A stretch of 48,128 nt of DNA from a bacterium BMS3Abin02 (GTDB lineage: Bacteria; Actinomycetota; Acidimicrobiia; Spongiisociales; UBA4744): assembly GCA_002897675.1 (NCBI GenBank), contig BDSU01000043.1, forward strand, positions 1 to 48,128, written 5' to 3'. Shown in pieces: positions 10,260-19,933 of the stretch. How positions within the stretch are numbered: the stretch's first letter is position 1; the number at the start of each line of letters is the position of its first letter. A program made the position numbers and the translations under genes. The notes under the pieces were generated by a model that worked only from the letters and a program-made list of their open reading frames with translations, was not told the DNA's origin and searched no databases.

Positions 10260-11041
10260 GTCTGCACCTCCACGACCCGCAGCCCATCGAGGAACGCGCC
10301 CGGATCTTCGCCCCGATCGATCGCGTCGATGAGGGCGCTCCCCACGATCACCCCGTCGACGTGGGCGGAGAGCGCTTCGACCTGATACCGGCTGCGCACT
10401 CCGAACCCGGCCATCACCGGAAGCGACGCCGCCGACCGGACACGGTCCAGATACGCGAACTCTTCGACGCCCAGTTCAGCCTCACCGCCGGTAACCGCGG
10501 TCCTGGTCACCGCATAGACAAATCCCCTACTCGTCGCAGCGATCCGGGCGAGACGATCAGGTGACGTGGTTGGTGTGACGAGCTTGACCAGAGCCAGGCC
10601 CGCGGACTCCAACACCTCGGAGACAGGCGCATCCTCCTCCAAAGGAAGGTCGGGGACGATCAGACCCGACGTCCGGGTGTCGATCATCGCCGATGCAAGC
10701 CGACCGAGACCGAACGCCAGGAATGGGTTGTAGTAGCCCATCAGCAGGTGAGGAGCGCCCAGACCCTGCTGTTGATCGGCGAGCAGTTCGAAGATCCACT
10801 CCAGAGTGACACCGTTGCCCAACGCGACGTGACTCGCCCGCTGGATGGTCAGCCCGTCGGCCATCGGATCTGTGAACGGCACCCCGATCTCCACCACGGT
10901 GGCCGACCGTGCCACCGCGGTCAGGACGTCCGAAAAGGATTCCAGCGTCGGATAGCCGGCCGTTACGTAGGCACAGATGGCGGGGCCCGATGAGCCCCGA
11001 ATCGCGTCGGAGATCGCCTTGGAACCAACCGACTCAGACAT
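10256..11041 (-). CDS. trpA: Tryptophan synthase alpha chain
   Basis: The 261-residue alpha subunit splits indole-3-glycerol phosphate into indole and glyceraldehyde 3-phosphate and channels indole to TrpB. The catalytic glutamate and aspartate lie in [19 protein letters not shown] (near residues 50-68) and VPDLPLEED respectively. [14 protein letters not shown] and MAGFGVRS complete the phosphate site. The ATG at 11041 overlaps the last eight bases of trpB. Confidence 0.97.
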   Translation of the reverse strand: MSESVGSKAISDAIRGSSGPAICAYVTAGYPTLESFSDVLTAVARSATVVEIGVPFTDPMADGLTIQRASHVALGNGVTLEWIFELLADQQQGLGAPHLLMGYYNPFLAFGLGRLASAMIDTRTSGLIVPDLPLEEDAPVSEVLESAGLALVKLVTPTTSPDRLARIAATSRGFVYAVTRTAVTGGEAELGVEEFAYLDRVRSAASLPVMAGFGVRSRYQVEALSAHVDGVIVGSALIDAIDRGEDPGAFLDGLRVVEVQT

Positions 11042-12254
11042 GGGAGACCTCCCCTGTCAGAAGTTGAAGATCCTTGTCTCCGCGTCCCGAGAGGCCGATG
11101 ACGATCCGACTTCCCTGGTGGTTCCTGGCCCACCGCCGTGCGCCGGCGAGAGCGTGCGCCGACTCGAGTGCGGGGAGAATCCCCTCCATCGCGCTGCATT
11201 CGTGCAACGCATCGAGGGCCTCGTCGTCGGTCACCGACTCGTATCTCGCCCGGCCCAGATCACGCAAGAGGGCGTGTTCGGGGCCGACCCCCGGGTAGTC
11301 GAGACCGGGAGCGATCGAGTGTGTCTCGAGAATCTGACCGTCGCCATCCTGCAGGAGCGGCGTCATGGCGCCGTGCAGCACGCCTGGGCTGCCGGCGCCG
11401 AGAGTGGCCGAATGCGGATCACCGGCACCTCCTCGTCCGGCGGCTTCAATCCCCAACAACTCCACGCCGGGGTCACCCAAGAACCCTCGGAACAGCCCGA
11501 TCGCATTCGACCCGCCTCCGACACAGGCAACCGCCACGTCGGGGAGGTCGACCCCCGAAGCGAGCAACTGCGCCCGGGCCTCGTTGCCGATGACCGACTG
11601 GAACTCGCGCACCATCCACGGGTAGGGGTGCGGACCGACGACCGACCCCAGCAGGTAGTAGGTGCCTTCGGGGTCGGCGACCCAGGCGCGCATCGCTTCG
11701 TCGATCGCCGCCCGCAGCGTCTGGTCGCCGGCCTCGACGAGGATCACCTCTGCGCCGAGCAGTTTCATCCGCTCCAGATTGGGTTTCTGACGCCGGGCAT
11801 CGATCGCGCCCATGTACACGGTGCAGGGAAGCCCGACTCTGGCGGCGGCGGCGGCGGTGGCGACACCGTGCTGTCCTGCTCCCGTTTCGGCGACGATCCG
11901 TTCGACTCCCAGTCGACGAGCGATCAACGCCTGACCCAATGCGTTGTTGATCTTGTGCGCGCCCGTGTGGCAGAGGTCCTCTCTCTTGAGATAGACCTCC
12001 GCTCCCCAGCGTGCGCCGAGCGACGGGGCAGGAGTCAGCGCCGTGGGCCGTCCGATAAAGTCACGTTGTTCCCTCTTCAACTCGCCAAGGAACGCGGCGT
12101 CGGCGAGCAGTTCGACGGCGCGACGCTCGAGCCGCTCCAGCACTCCGATCAGCGTCTCGGGGACGAATGCTCCTCCGTACGGTCCGAACCGACCCTGCGG
12201 TGGCGGCTTCCCTTCGACCAATCGGTCCAGGAGCGAAGCAGCTGTCACGGTCAT
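11034..12254 (-). CDS. trpB: Tryptophan synthase beta chain
   Basis: The 406-residue PLP enzyme joins indole and serine to make tryptophan. The PLP lysine lies in the block HTGAHKINNALGQ, followed by ETGAGQHGVATA with the catalytic glutamate; the cofactor phosphate loop is GGGSNAIG. The sequence belongs to the main TrpB1 type, and a complete TrpA partner lies directly downstream. The start overlaps trpF in an ATGA. Confidence 0.98.
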   Translation of the reverse strand: MTVTAASLLDRLVEGKPPPQGRFGPYGGAFVPETLIGVLERLERRAVELLADAAFLGELKREQRDFIGRPTALTPAPSLGARWGAEVYLKREDLCHTGAHKINNALGQALIARRLGVERIVAETGAGQHGVATAAAAARVGLPCTVYMGAIDARRQKPNLERMKLLGAEVILVEAGDQTLRAAIDEAMRAWVADPEGTYYLLGSVVGPHPYPWMVREFQSVIGNEARAQLLASGVDLPDVAVACVGGGSNAIGLFRGFLGDPGVELLGIEAAGRGGAGDPHSATLGAGSPGVLHGAMTPLLQDGDGQILETHSIAPGLDYPGVGPEHALLRDLGRARYESVTDDEALDALHECSAMEGILPALESAHALAGARRWARNHQGSRIVIGLSGRGDKDLQLLTGEVSHV

Positions 12255-12871
12255 GTCCCCACCAATCCTTTCTCGGCCTCTCGGACCGCTTCGACGAACG
12301 CACGGATCCGGCCCGGGTCCTTCACTCCGGGCTTCGACTCCACACCACTACTGACGTCGACACCAAAGGGGCGAACCGTCCTGATGGCCTCACCCACGTT
12401 GTCGGGGTGAAGACCACCCGCCAACGTCACCCGGCCGCGACGGGCGACACGGCAGGCGCGGGTCCAGTCGACCGTACGGCCCACGCCGCTGCGGGGCCCC
12501 TCGTAGACGAGCCTGCGATCGGTCGTGCCCTCCACGTACGCGTCGAGTTCGGCGTCGACACGCTCCGTCTCCCGGAACACCGGCAGCAGTGCCTTGCCGT
12601 CCAGCTCCTGGAGATGGGCGTGATCGGCCTGAACGATCTCTGCATCGAAGACCTCCAGGGTTCGTGTGATCTCGGCGGCCGTCGGACGAAGGAACACGGC
12701 CACCCGATCGATACCTTTCGGAAGCCGTGCTGCAAGCCGGGCCGCCTCTCGCGGTGTGACCTTGCGGGGAGAGGACGCAAATACGAACCCGACCGAGTCG
12801 GCGCCGGCCTCCGCCGCTGCGATCGCCCCACGGAGGTCGGCAATGCCACAGATCTTGACGTGAATCCTCAT
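12251..12871 (-). CDS. trpF: Phosphoribosylanthranilate isomerase
   Basis: The 206-residue TIM barrel carries out the Amadori rearrangement of phosphoribosylanthranilate. The catalytic cysteine lies in the N-terminal VKICGI, and the family blocks ADSVGFVFASSPRKV, VDWTRACRV, LAGGLHPDNV and VDVSSGVESKPGVKD are all present. It overlaps trpC by an ATGA at 12868-12871 and trpB by an ATGA at 12251-12254. A dedicated trpF means this organism need not rely on the dual-function PriA seen in many actinomycetes. Confidence 0.95.
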   Translation of the reverse strand: MRIHVKICGIADLRGAIAAAEAGADSVGFVFASSPRKVTPREAARLAARLPKGIDRVAVFLRPTAAEITRTLEVFDAEIVQADHAHLQELDGKALLPVFRETERVDAELDAYVEGTTDRRLVYEGPRSGVGRTVDWTRACRVARRGRVTLAGGLHPDNVGEAIRTVRPFGVDVSSGVESKPGVKDPGRIRAFVEAVREAEKGLVGT

Positions 12872-13692
12872 GACACCGACTCCGCCCGCCTGGCCCTTCG
12901 GCCGGCGGCGATCAAGACCTTCGCGGTGACGCCCGGCTCAGTCGAGGTCACGAGGGCCGTTCCGACCAGAGCCAACCGGTATCCGAGCCGGACAATGGCC
13001 GCGACGTCCGCGGGGGTCCTCACACCGCTCTCCGCCACCCAGGGGAGGTGTTCGGGAAGCAACGGGGCCAGGGACGCGGGACGTGTCGAATCGACATCCA
13101 GGGTGGTCACGTCCCGAGAGTTGACCCCGATGAGCACACCGGCATCGAAGACGGCCGAGGCCACCTCGAGGTCCCTCTCATCGAAGACCTCGACGAGAGC
13201 AAACATGCCGAGCTCGTCGGCAACCGCCGTCATCTCCTGCAGAAGGGAGGACTCCATCAGCTTGGCGATGAGCAGTACACCCGATGCGCCGGCTGCTCGA
13301 GCCTGGATCACCTGGATCGGATCCACCAGGAAGTCCTTGCAGAGCACCGGCACGCTCACCGACGAAGCCGCCGCCTCCAGGTACTCGATATCGCCGTCGA
13401 AGCGCGTCGGTTCCGTCAAGATCGATATGGCGGCGGCGCCGGCCTCTGCGTAGGACCGGGCGAGCTCGACGACGGTGCTTTGTGGGTCGCAGTCTCTGAG
13501 AAGCGGACCATCGGCGGGACTGGTCAGCTTCGCCTCGGCGATCAGATCGAAACCGTCCGGGGAGAGGATCAGAGGCCGAGCCGGTCGAGCAGACGCGGCA
13601 CGCGAGGAGAGCCCCGTGACACCGAACCTGCGTCGTGTCGCCTCAGCCCGGCTGCGGCTGGATTCGGCCATCGTGGTGAGAAAGTCAGACAT
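12868..13692 (-). CDS. trpC: Indole-3-glycerol phosphate synthase
   Basis: The 274-residue enzyme closes the indole ring from CdRP. Family features are LIAEAKLTSPADG, ITEPTRFDGDIEYL, VPVLCKDFLVDPIQV with the catalytic lysine, ALVEVFDERDLE, IGVNSRDVTTL and AESGVRTPADV. One departure is visible: most family members have an EIKxxSPS lysine-Ser-Pro block where this protein has EAKLTSPAD, a conservative variant. The ATG at 13692 overlaps trpD by eight bases; frame upstream of it is a shadow of trpD. Confidence 0.95.
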   Translation of the reverse strand: MSDFLTTMAESSRSRAEATRRRFGVTGLSSRAASARPARPLILSPDGFDLIAEAKLTSPADGPLLRDCDPQSTVVELARSYAEAGAAAISILTEPTRFDGDIEYLEAAASSVSVPVLCKDFLVDPIQVIQARAAGASGVLLIAKLMESSLLQEMTAVADELGMFALVEVFDERDLEVASAVFDAGVLIGVNSRDVTTLDVDSTRPASLAPLLPEHLPWVAESGVRTPADVAAIVRLGYRLALVGTALVTSTEPGVTAKVLIAAGRRARRAESVS

Positions 13693-14691
13693 TGTTCGTC
13701 CCGTCGAGACGGGCGAGAAGATCCAGCGCTCGGCCGTCGTCGATGGCGGCCGATGCGTTCGCCAGCGCCCGAACCGGATCCCGATCACGACCGGTCACAC
13801 GGAGGGCCAGCGAAGCACCCAGGACGACGGCGTCGCGGTGTGGTCCGTTCTCCCCTTCGAGAACTCGACGGAGCGCGGCTGCGTTGAATGCAGGGCCACC
13901 ACCTGCCAGATCCTCGGGCAGGCATCGTCGCAGTCCGAAGTCGGCCGGATCCTCCACCGAACCGATGACGGAGCCGGGCGTCACGTCGAACAAGGAGTAC
14001 GGGCCTATCGGCGTGGGTTCGTCCCAGCTCAACGCACCGTTCACGACGAAGGCCCGTTCGATCGGCATCCCGGACAGTGTCGTGGCGAGCATCCGGGCGG
14101 CGTCGAGGCTGTACGCGCCGATCACGGCGAACGGTGGTGTCGCCGGATTCGCCAGCGGTCCGGCGAGATTGAAAATCGTTCGGACCCCCAGAGCCCTCCG
14201 TACCGGCGCGATGGATTTCATCGCCGGGTGATAAGCAGGAGCGAAGAGGAATGTGAAGCCCGTGTCGTGGAACACCCGTGCCGCCTCGTTCACGTCCCAA
14301 GGAACGGTCATCCCGAGGGCGGCGAGCACGTCGGCGCTGCCACTCTGGCTCGAGATCGACCGGTTCCCGTGTTTGACGACCGGCACGCCTGCTGCCGCGG
14401 CGACCAGGGCCGAGCCGGTGGAAAGATTGAGACTCCCTGACCCGTCGCCACCCGTCCCCACGATGTCGACCGCCGGAGCATCAGCAGGAATGTCGGGGCG
14501 AATGGCGATTTCGCGTAGCCCAAGGGCGAATGCCCTGATCTCGTCGGGTGTCTCACCCTTGGTTCGAAGACCGGCGAGCGCTGCTGCGGCCAGAACCGGG
14601 TCCAGATCCGGATCGGTCAGATGACCGAGCATCGTGCGGGCCTCACGTTCGGTGAGATCGGTGCCGGAGAGCACTTTGTCGACGAGCGCTC

Positions 14692-14695
<4 letters not shown>
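13685..14695 (-). CDS. trpD: Anthranilate phosphoribosyltransferase
   Basis: The 336-residue protein attaches PRPP to anthranilate. The PRPP-binding motif VDIVGTGGDGSGSLNLST (near 78-95) and KHGNRSISSQSGSADVLAALG are typical, as is FAPAYHPAMKSIAPVRRALGVRTIFNL further on. It is a stand-alone protein, not fused to TrpG. The ATG at 14695 overlaps the trpG stop in an ATGA. Confidence 0.97.
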
Positions 14696-15302
<607 letters not shown>

Positions 15303-15306
<4 letters not shown>

Positions 15307-16667
15307 AGGCCCTCCTTGGCAAGTGCGAAGGCCGCTTCGAGCGCCGCCGCTTTGGACAGGACTTCTTCGTATTCGCGCGCCGGGTCGCTGTCGGCGACGA
15401 TCCCTGCACCCGCCTGGTAGCTGTATCCGCCTTCTCCGAAGACGATCGTGCGGATCGTGATCGCCTGATCCATCGAGCCGCCATGGCCGAAATACCCGAC
15501 GGAGCCCGAGTAGAGGCCTCGAGACACCGGTTCGAGCTCATCGATCAGCTCGATGGCCCGCAGCTTCGGTGCTCCCGACACCGTTCCTGCCGGGAACGTG
15601 GCACGAAAGAGGTCGAGAGCGTCGAGGCCGGGTCGCATCTCACCGGTGACTCCGCTCACCATGTGCATGACGTGGCTGTAGCGCTCGACGATGCGATACG
15701 GCTCCACCTTGACCGAGCCCGCCATTGCCGTTCGGCCGAGATCGTTGCGTGCCAGATCCACCAGCATCACGTGCTCGGCGGCCTCCTTGGGGTCGGCCAG
15801 GAGCTGACGTTCGAGGAGCTTGTCGTGCTCGTCGTTGTCGCCCCGCGGGCGGGTGCCGGCGATGGGTCGAAGCTCTGCTGCGTTGCCGCTGAGCTTGGCG
15901 AGAGCTTCCGGCGAGGAGCCGACCACCTGGAACTCCTCGAAGTCGACGAAGTACATGTACGGCGATGGATTGAGCAGGCGAAGCGCCCGGTATGCGGCAA
16001 ACGGATGGAGAGCCGTTCTGCCGGCGAAGTTGATCGAGAGGACCAGTTGATAGACGTCGCCGGCGGTGATATGACGTTTCACCGCCCCGACGCCGGAGAT
16101 GAACTGATCCTTCGACATGCTCAGTGTTGGCGTCTCGTGGTCTCTGGAGCCGTTGCGCACCTCGACGGGGCCACGCAGAACCCTGATCACTTCCCGGCGG
16201 AGCGCCTCCCGGTCGGATTCCGCTCCCGCGTGGAGAAGCGCAATACGTCGGGTCAGATGGTCGAAGACCAGAATCGACTCGGTCGCCATGTAGGCGCCTT
16301 CGGGATGCGTCGAGCGATGTGGCGCCTGCGGCAACGGATAGAACCGGCGAACCAGGTCGAATGCCGCGACGCCGACGAGACCACCGGAGAAGGGCTGATC
16401 CGACATGAAGGGACCACACTGCGGTGCCCTCCCGAGAGCAGTCCTCAGACCGTCGAGCGGCTCCTTCGAAACGAGTTCGCCGCCGACGCGCACGCCCTGC
16501 GGCTCGATGGCGATTCGCAGCGTCTCGCCGAAGCCGATGAACGAGTAGCGGCCCTGATGCCCTCCCTCCACACTCTCGAGGAGGTAGCGCGGAGCCAACG
16601 GCTCCAACCGCAGGTATGCCGAGACCGGCGTGTGCAGGTCTGCTGCGATGTCGAATGGTGTCTGCAT
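15303..16667 (-). CDS. trpE: Anthranilate synthase component I
   Basis: The 454-residue protein converts chorismate to anthranilate with ammonia from TrpG. The LLES motif at residues 29-32, the usual tryptophan feedback site, is present. The chorismate-binding half shows VYQLVLSINF, NPSPYMYFVDF, VGSSPEALAKL, RPIAGTRPRG, DLARNDLGR and the late GTVSGAPKLRAIELI and YSGSVGYFGHGG. The ATG at 16667 follows GAGGAGAG. It is the first structural gene after the Trp attenuator. The same PLP-free family includes PabB, but the LLES motif and the operon favour TrpE. Confidence 0.97.
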
Positions 16668-16710
16668 CTCTCCTCAATCCTTTGCGATGTGAGGAGCGTC
16701 TGCTGCATCA

Positions 16711-16741
16711 GAAAACCCACCTCACGTTCCTCGGAGGTGGG
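16711..16741 (-). terminator. Intrinsic terminator of the trp attenuator
   Basis: On the minus strand CCCACCTC (16741-16734) and GAGGTGGG (16723-16716) form an eight-bp stem around a ten-base loop, followed by TTTTC. A further GAGGTGG copy lies upstream at 16783-16777, directly after the leader stop codon. It can pair with CCACCTC of the terminator stem and act as antiterminator. The stem ends about 45 bases before trpE. Confidence 0.9.
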
Positions 16742-16783
16742 CTGGTGTGTTCTGTGTTCAGACAGGTCTGGTATCGCCACCTC

Positions 16784-16837
16784 TTATCGGGACGACCACC
16801 ACCACTGCTGGGCTGAACGGGTGTTTCTCGAACTCAT
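16784..16837 (-). CDS. trpL: Tryptophan operon leader peptide (three consecutive Trp codons)
   Basis: A 17-codon ORF on the minus strand encodes MSSRNTRSAQQWWWSSR. The three TGG codons lie at 16804-16796. The TAA at 16786-16784 abuts the antiterminator strand GAGGTGG (16783-16777), so a terminating ribosome would hide it and permit the terminator at 16711-16741. A ribosome stalled at the Trp codons would leave it free. No Shine-Dalgarno site is seen, and the ATG lies ten bases after the -10 box. Similar WWW leaders are known ahead of trp genes in streptomycetes and corynebacteria. Confidence 0.93.
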   Translation of the reverse strand: MSSRNTRSAQQWWWSSR

Positions 16838-16847
16838 TGCATCTGTA

Positions 16848-16876
16848 ACCGTACCGTTCAATCAGGCCAGGGGCAA
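16848..16876 (-). promoter_or_regulatory. Promoter of the trp operon
   Basis: The minus strand has TTGCCC (16876-16871), a 17-bp spacer and TACGGT (16853-16848), then ten bases to the leader ATG. The layout repeats that of the his and met leaders. Confidence 0.65.
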
Positions 16877-16994
16877 GCGGTTGTCCGGCTTTGGGGAATG
16901 TCGCCGTTCTCCTCACCCGCATTTGCACGACTTCACGCCGCCGCCTCGCCCGACGTCATCGACGCGCCAAGAGCGGCCCCCGATCGAAGGCGGA

Positions 16995-19733
16995 TCATCC
17001 GGTGTTGCGCAGGCCCGCTGCGATGCCATTCACCGTCAGCAGCAGTGCCCGCTGTAGGAGCGGATCGTCGCGATCGGCGCTCCGTGAACGTACCAGCAGG
17101 TTCACCTGAAGGTGGTGAAGCGGTTGCAGGTAGGCATCTCGGACCCGCAGGGTGCGCTGAAGGACAGGATTGGCTTCGAGCAGTGTCGGTTCGCCCGTGA
17201 CGGCGAGGATCTCACCGATCGTCCGATGGTATTCGGCTTCGATGGTATCGAAGAGGTGGCGGCAGTTCGCTGCGACGAGGGCCTGCACATACCGTTGAGC
17301 GATTCCGAGATCCGTCTTGGCGAGCGTCATCTCGACATTCGATACGAAGGTCCGAAAGAACGACCAATGCGCAAACATCTCGCTGATGGCGGCCCCATGT
17401 CCCGCTCGACGTGCAGCAGCGAGACCTGAACCAACCCCGAACCAGCCCGGGATGATCTGGCGAGATTGCGTCCAACCGAACACCCAAGGGATCGCCCTCA
17501 AATCGTCGAGCGACCCGGCACCATTGGGACGCCGCGAAGGACGTGAACCGATATTCAGCGCACCCAGCTCATCGACCGGCGTCGCAGAGAGAAAATACTC
17601 GACCAGATCCGGATCCCCGATCAGATCACGATACGCCGCATACGCGGCATCGCTCACCACATCCATCGTTTCATGCCATCGAACGAGCTGCTCTTCGGGT
17701 TGACGCGGCGACTGATGGAGCAGCGACGCTTCGATGACCGCCGACAGGGCCAGCTCGAGATTGCGGGCGGCCAGCTCGGGAAGACCGTACTTGTCGGCGA
17801 TCACCTCGCCCTGTTCGGTGATCTTGATGGGCCCGTCGACGGTCCCGTACGGCTGGGCGAGAATCGCTTCGTGCGTCGGCCCACCACCTCGACCGATGGT
17901 GCCTCCGCGCCCGTGGAACAGTCGCAGTACGACACCGTGCTTTCTGGCGATGTCACGTAGTCGCTGCTGTGCCTTGTAGATCTCCCACTGCGATGTGGTG
18001 ATTCCACCAGCCTTGTTCGAATCCGAGTAGCCGAGCATCACTTCTTGAATATCGCCGCGAATGCGGACGATCTCGCGATATGGCTCGACGCTCAGGAGGC
18101 GGTCGAGCAGGTCGCCTGCCATCTGGAGCTCTTCGGTGGTTTCGAGTAGCGGCACGAAGCCGAGTTCTGCGATGTGCCCAGGCACATCGATGAGTCCCAC
18201 CTCACGGGCCAGGACGGCGGCCGCGAGGACATCATCGACATCGCGCGTCATCGAGACGATGTAACTCTCGATGAGGTCGGAGCCGTACCGGTCCTTGACT
18301 CGTCTGATGGTTCGGAACACGTCGAGCGTGGCGGCCGTCTCCTCGCTCACCGCTGCAGCAGTCGTGGTCAACGGCCGCCGACCCTCCAGCTCCACGGCCA
18401 GTTTGTCGGCTCGACCGGCAGCGTCAAGCTCCTCATAGGGTGTGCCGAGCCGGTCGAACAGCTCGCCGATCGCCTCGTGATGCTTTGCCGCGAGCTGGCG
18501 AATATCCATAGTCGCCAGATGGAATCCAAAGGTTGCGGCCGTACGCGTCACGCGGGCGACCATGCCTGCAGCCACCAGCCCACCGCGGTTCGCCACCAAC
18601 GATCGGTGGATCAGAGCGAGTTCCTCGAGCACCTCATCAATGCCGGCATAACCCCTGCCAGGTGCGTGGCGGGAGCCCGAAGCCATGCGCTCGCGCGTAT
18701 TGACGAGTCGCTGGTGGATGTAGGCCAACTTGAGGCGATACGGCTCCTCCGCGTTGAGGACGCCGAACCGCTCGAACACACGCGGCAGCAGTGACCGGTC
18801 CGCCTCGAGGCTCGCACGCAACTCGTCGCTGACATGGCGAATCTTCGACGACGTCGACAGATCCGTGGCCAACGCCTCGACTGCTCCGATCAGGTTGCGC
18901 ATCGCGTGATCGTGCTGAGCCGCCAACACATCGCCCGTGACCGCTGCCGTCACGAACGGGTTCCCATCCCGGTCGCCGCCCACCCACGTGCCGAATCGGA
19001 TCGGCGTGTGATCGATCGCAACGTCGATGCCGAGACGCATCATCTCGGTGGCGTACCCGTCGAGGACCTCCGGCACAGACCCTCTGAAGAGCTCGTCGAG
19101 GTAATAAATCACCGATGCTGCTTCGTCCCTGGGATCCGGACGATCCCTGCGAAGCTCGTCCGTCTGCCAGATGAGGTCGATCAGCTCGGCGAGGCGCCGG
19201 TCGATTCGGCGCTTGTCGGCCTCCGTGGCCCGCGTATCGAGACGCTCGTCGAGCAGTCTGGCGACCGTGTTGAGTTTGGTGAGGATCGAACGTCGCGACG
19301 CCTCGGTCGGGTGAGCCGTGAACACGGGACGCAGCTCGAGCCGTTCCAGCATCGCCTCGACGTCTGCTCTGTCCAACCCGGCAGCGTCGACCTGATCGAC
19401 CGTGCTCTCCAACCAGCCCCGCTGCCGCCGAGTACGAGCCGCCAACTCATCCAGTCGGTGGGTCTGCTCGGCAACGTTGGCGAGATAGAAATAGACGGTG
19501 AACGCCCTGACCAGCGTACTCAGCGTCGCCAGATCGAGATCGCCGAGCAACACATCCAGCGTGTCGTCGTCCCCGGTCGCTCCCGAATCCCGCAGCCTCC
19601 TGGTGATTGCCCGCACATCCTCGACGAGGTCGAGCAGATCAGGGCCCTCCTGACGCACCAGCGAATCCCCCAACTGGTTCCCCAGCCGTCGAATATCCGC
19701 CCGCAACGCCGCATCCCGCTTGTGAAGGTTCAC
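16995..19733 (-). CDS. ppc: Phosphoenolpyruvate carboxylase
   Basis: The 912-residue enzyme carboxylates PEP to oxaloacetate and so replenishes the TCA cycle. The catalytic histidine lies in VFTAHPTEASRRS (about residue 141). Other signatures are FGTWVGGDRDGNPFVT, GYSDSNKAGGITTSQW, LFHGRGGTIGRGGGPTHEA, IGSRPSRR, IPWVFGWTQSR and the C-terminal GIAAGLRNTG. I start it at the GTG at 19733, where family similarity begins; a second in-frame GTG at 19760 would add nine residues, and neither has a good ribosome site. It stands alone between the trp leader and a histidine kinase. Confidence 0.95.
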   Translation of the reverse strand: MNLHKRDAALRADIRRLGNQLGDSLVRQEGPDLLDLVEDVRAITRRLRDSGATGDDDTLDVLLGDLDLATLSTLVRAFTVYFYLANVAEQTHRLDELAARTRRQRGWLESTVDQVDAAGLDRADVEAMLERLELRPVFTAHPTEASRRSILTKLNTVARLLDERLDTRATEADKRRIDRRLAELIDLIWQTDELRRDRPDPRDEAASVIYYLDELFRGSVPEVLDGYATEMMRLGIDVAIDHTPIRFGTWVGGDRDGNPFVTAAVTGDVLAAQHDHAMRNLIGAVEALATDLSTSSKIRHVSDELRASLEADRSLLPRVFERFGVLNAEEPYRLKLAYIHQRLVNTRERMASGSRHAPGRGYAGIDEVLEELALIHRSLVANRGGLVAAGMVARVTRTAATFGFHLATMDIRQLAAKHHEAIGELFDRLGTPYEELDAAGRADKLAVELEGRRPLTTTAAAVSEETAATLDVFRTIRRVKDRYGSDLIESYIVSMTRDVDDVLAAAVLAREVGLIDVPGHIAELGFVPLLETTEELQMAGDLLDRLLSVEPYREIVRIRGDIQEVMLGYSDSNKAGGITTSQWEIYKAQQRLRDIARKHGVVLRLFHGRGGTIGRGGGPTHEAILAQPYGTVDGPIKITEQGEVIADKYGLPELAARNLELALSAVIEASLLHQSPRQPEEQLVRWHETMDVVSDAAYAAYRDLIGDPDLVEYFLSATPVDELGALNIGSRPSRRPNGAGSLDDLRAIPWVFGWTQSRQIIPGWFGVGSGLAAARRAGHGAAISEMFAHWSFFRTFVSNVEMTLAKTDLGIAQRYVQALVAANCRHLFDTIEAEYHRTIGEILAVTGEPTLLEANPVLQRTLRVRDAYLQPLHHLQVNLLVRSRSADRDDPLLQRALLLTVNGIAAGLRNTG

Positions 19734-19933
19734 CCCCCGAGCGTACCAACGGCCCGCCACAGCGCCCAGTCCACCACTGCAGCGTCACGGGGCATAGTGC
19801 CTGCCCACGCCCGCCGTCCGGGCCCTTCCTGCCGCACACGGCATCACCTCGGCCGCCCGGAGTGGGCGAGTTCCCCGAGTCACGGTGCCCGGCAGGGCAA
19901 CGTCACCGTTTCGGGTGCCGATGGAGCAGCCCG

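Noticed and set aside
10977-12410. Plus-strand open frame of 477 codons opposite trpB
   Set aside because: Shadow of trpB; no domain seen.
15483-17057. Plus-strand open frame of 524 codons opposite trpE and the leader
   Set aside because: Antisense to trpE and the attenuator; no motif.
19760-19933. Further gene between ppc and the histidine kinase
   Set aside because: Only short frames in both strands, with no start or motif to support one.
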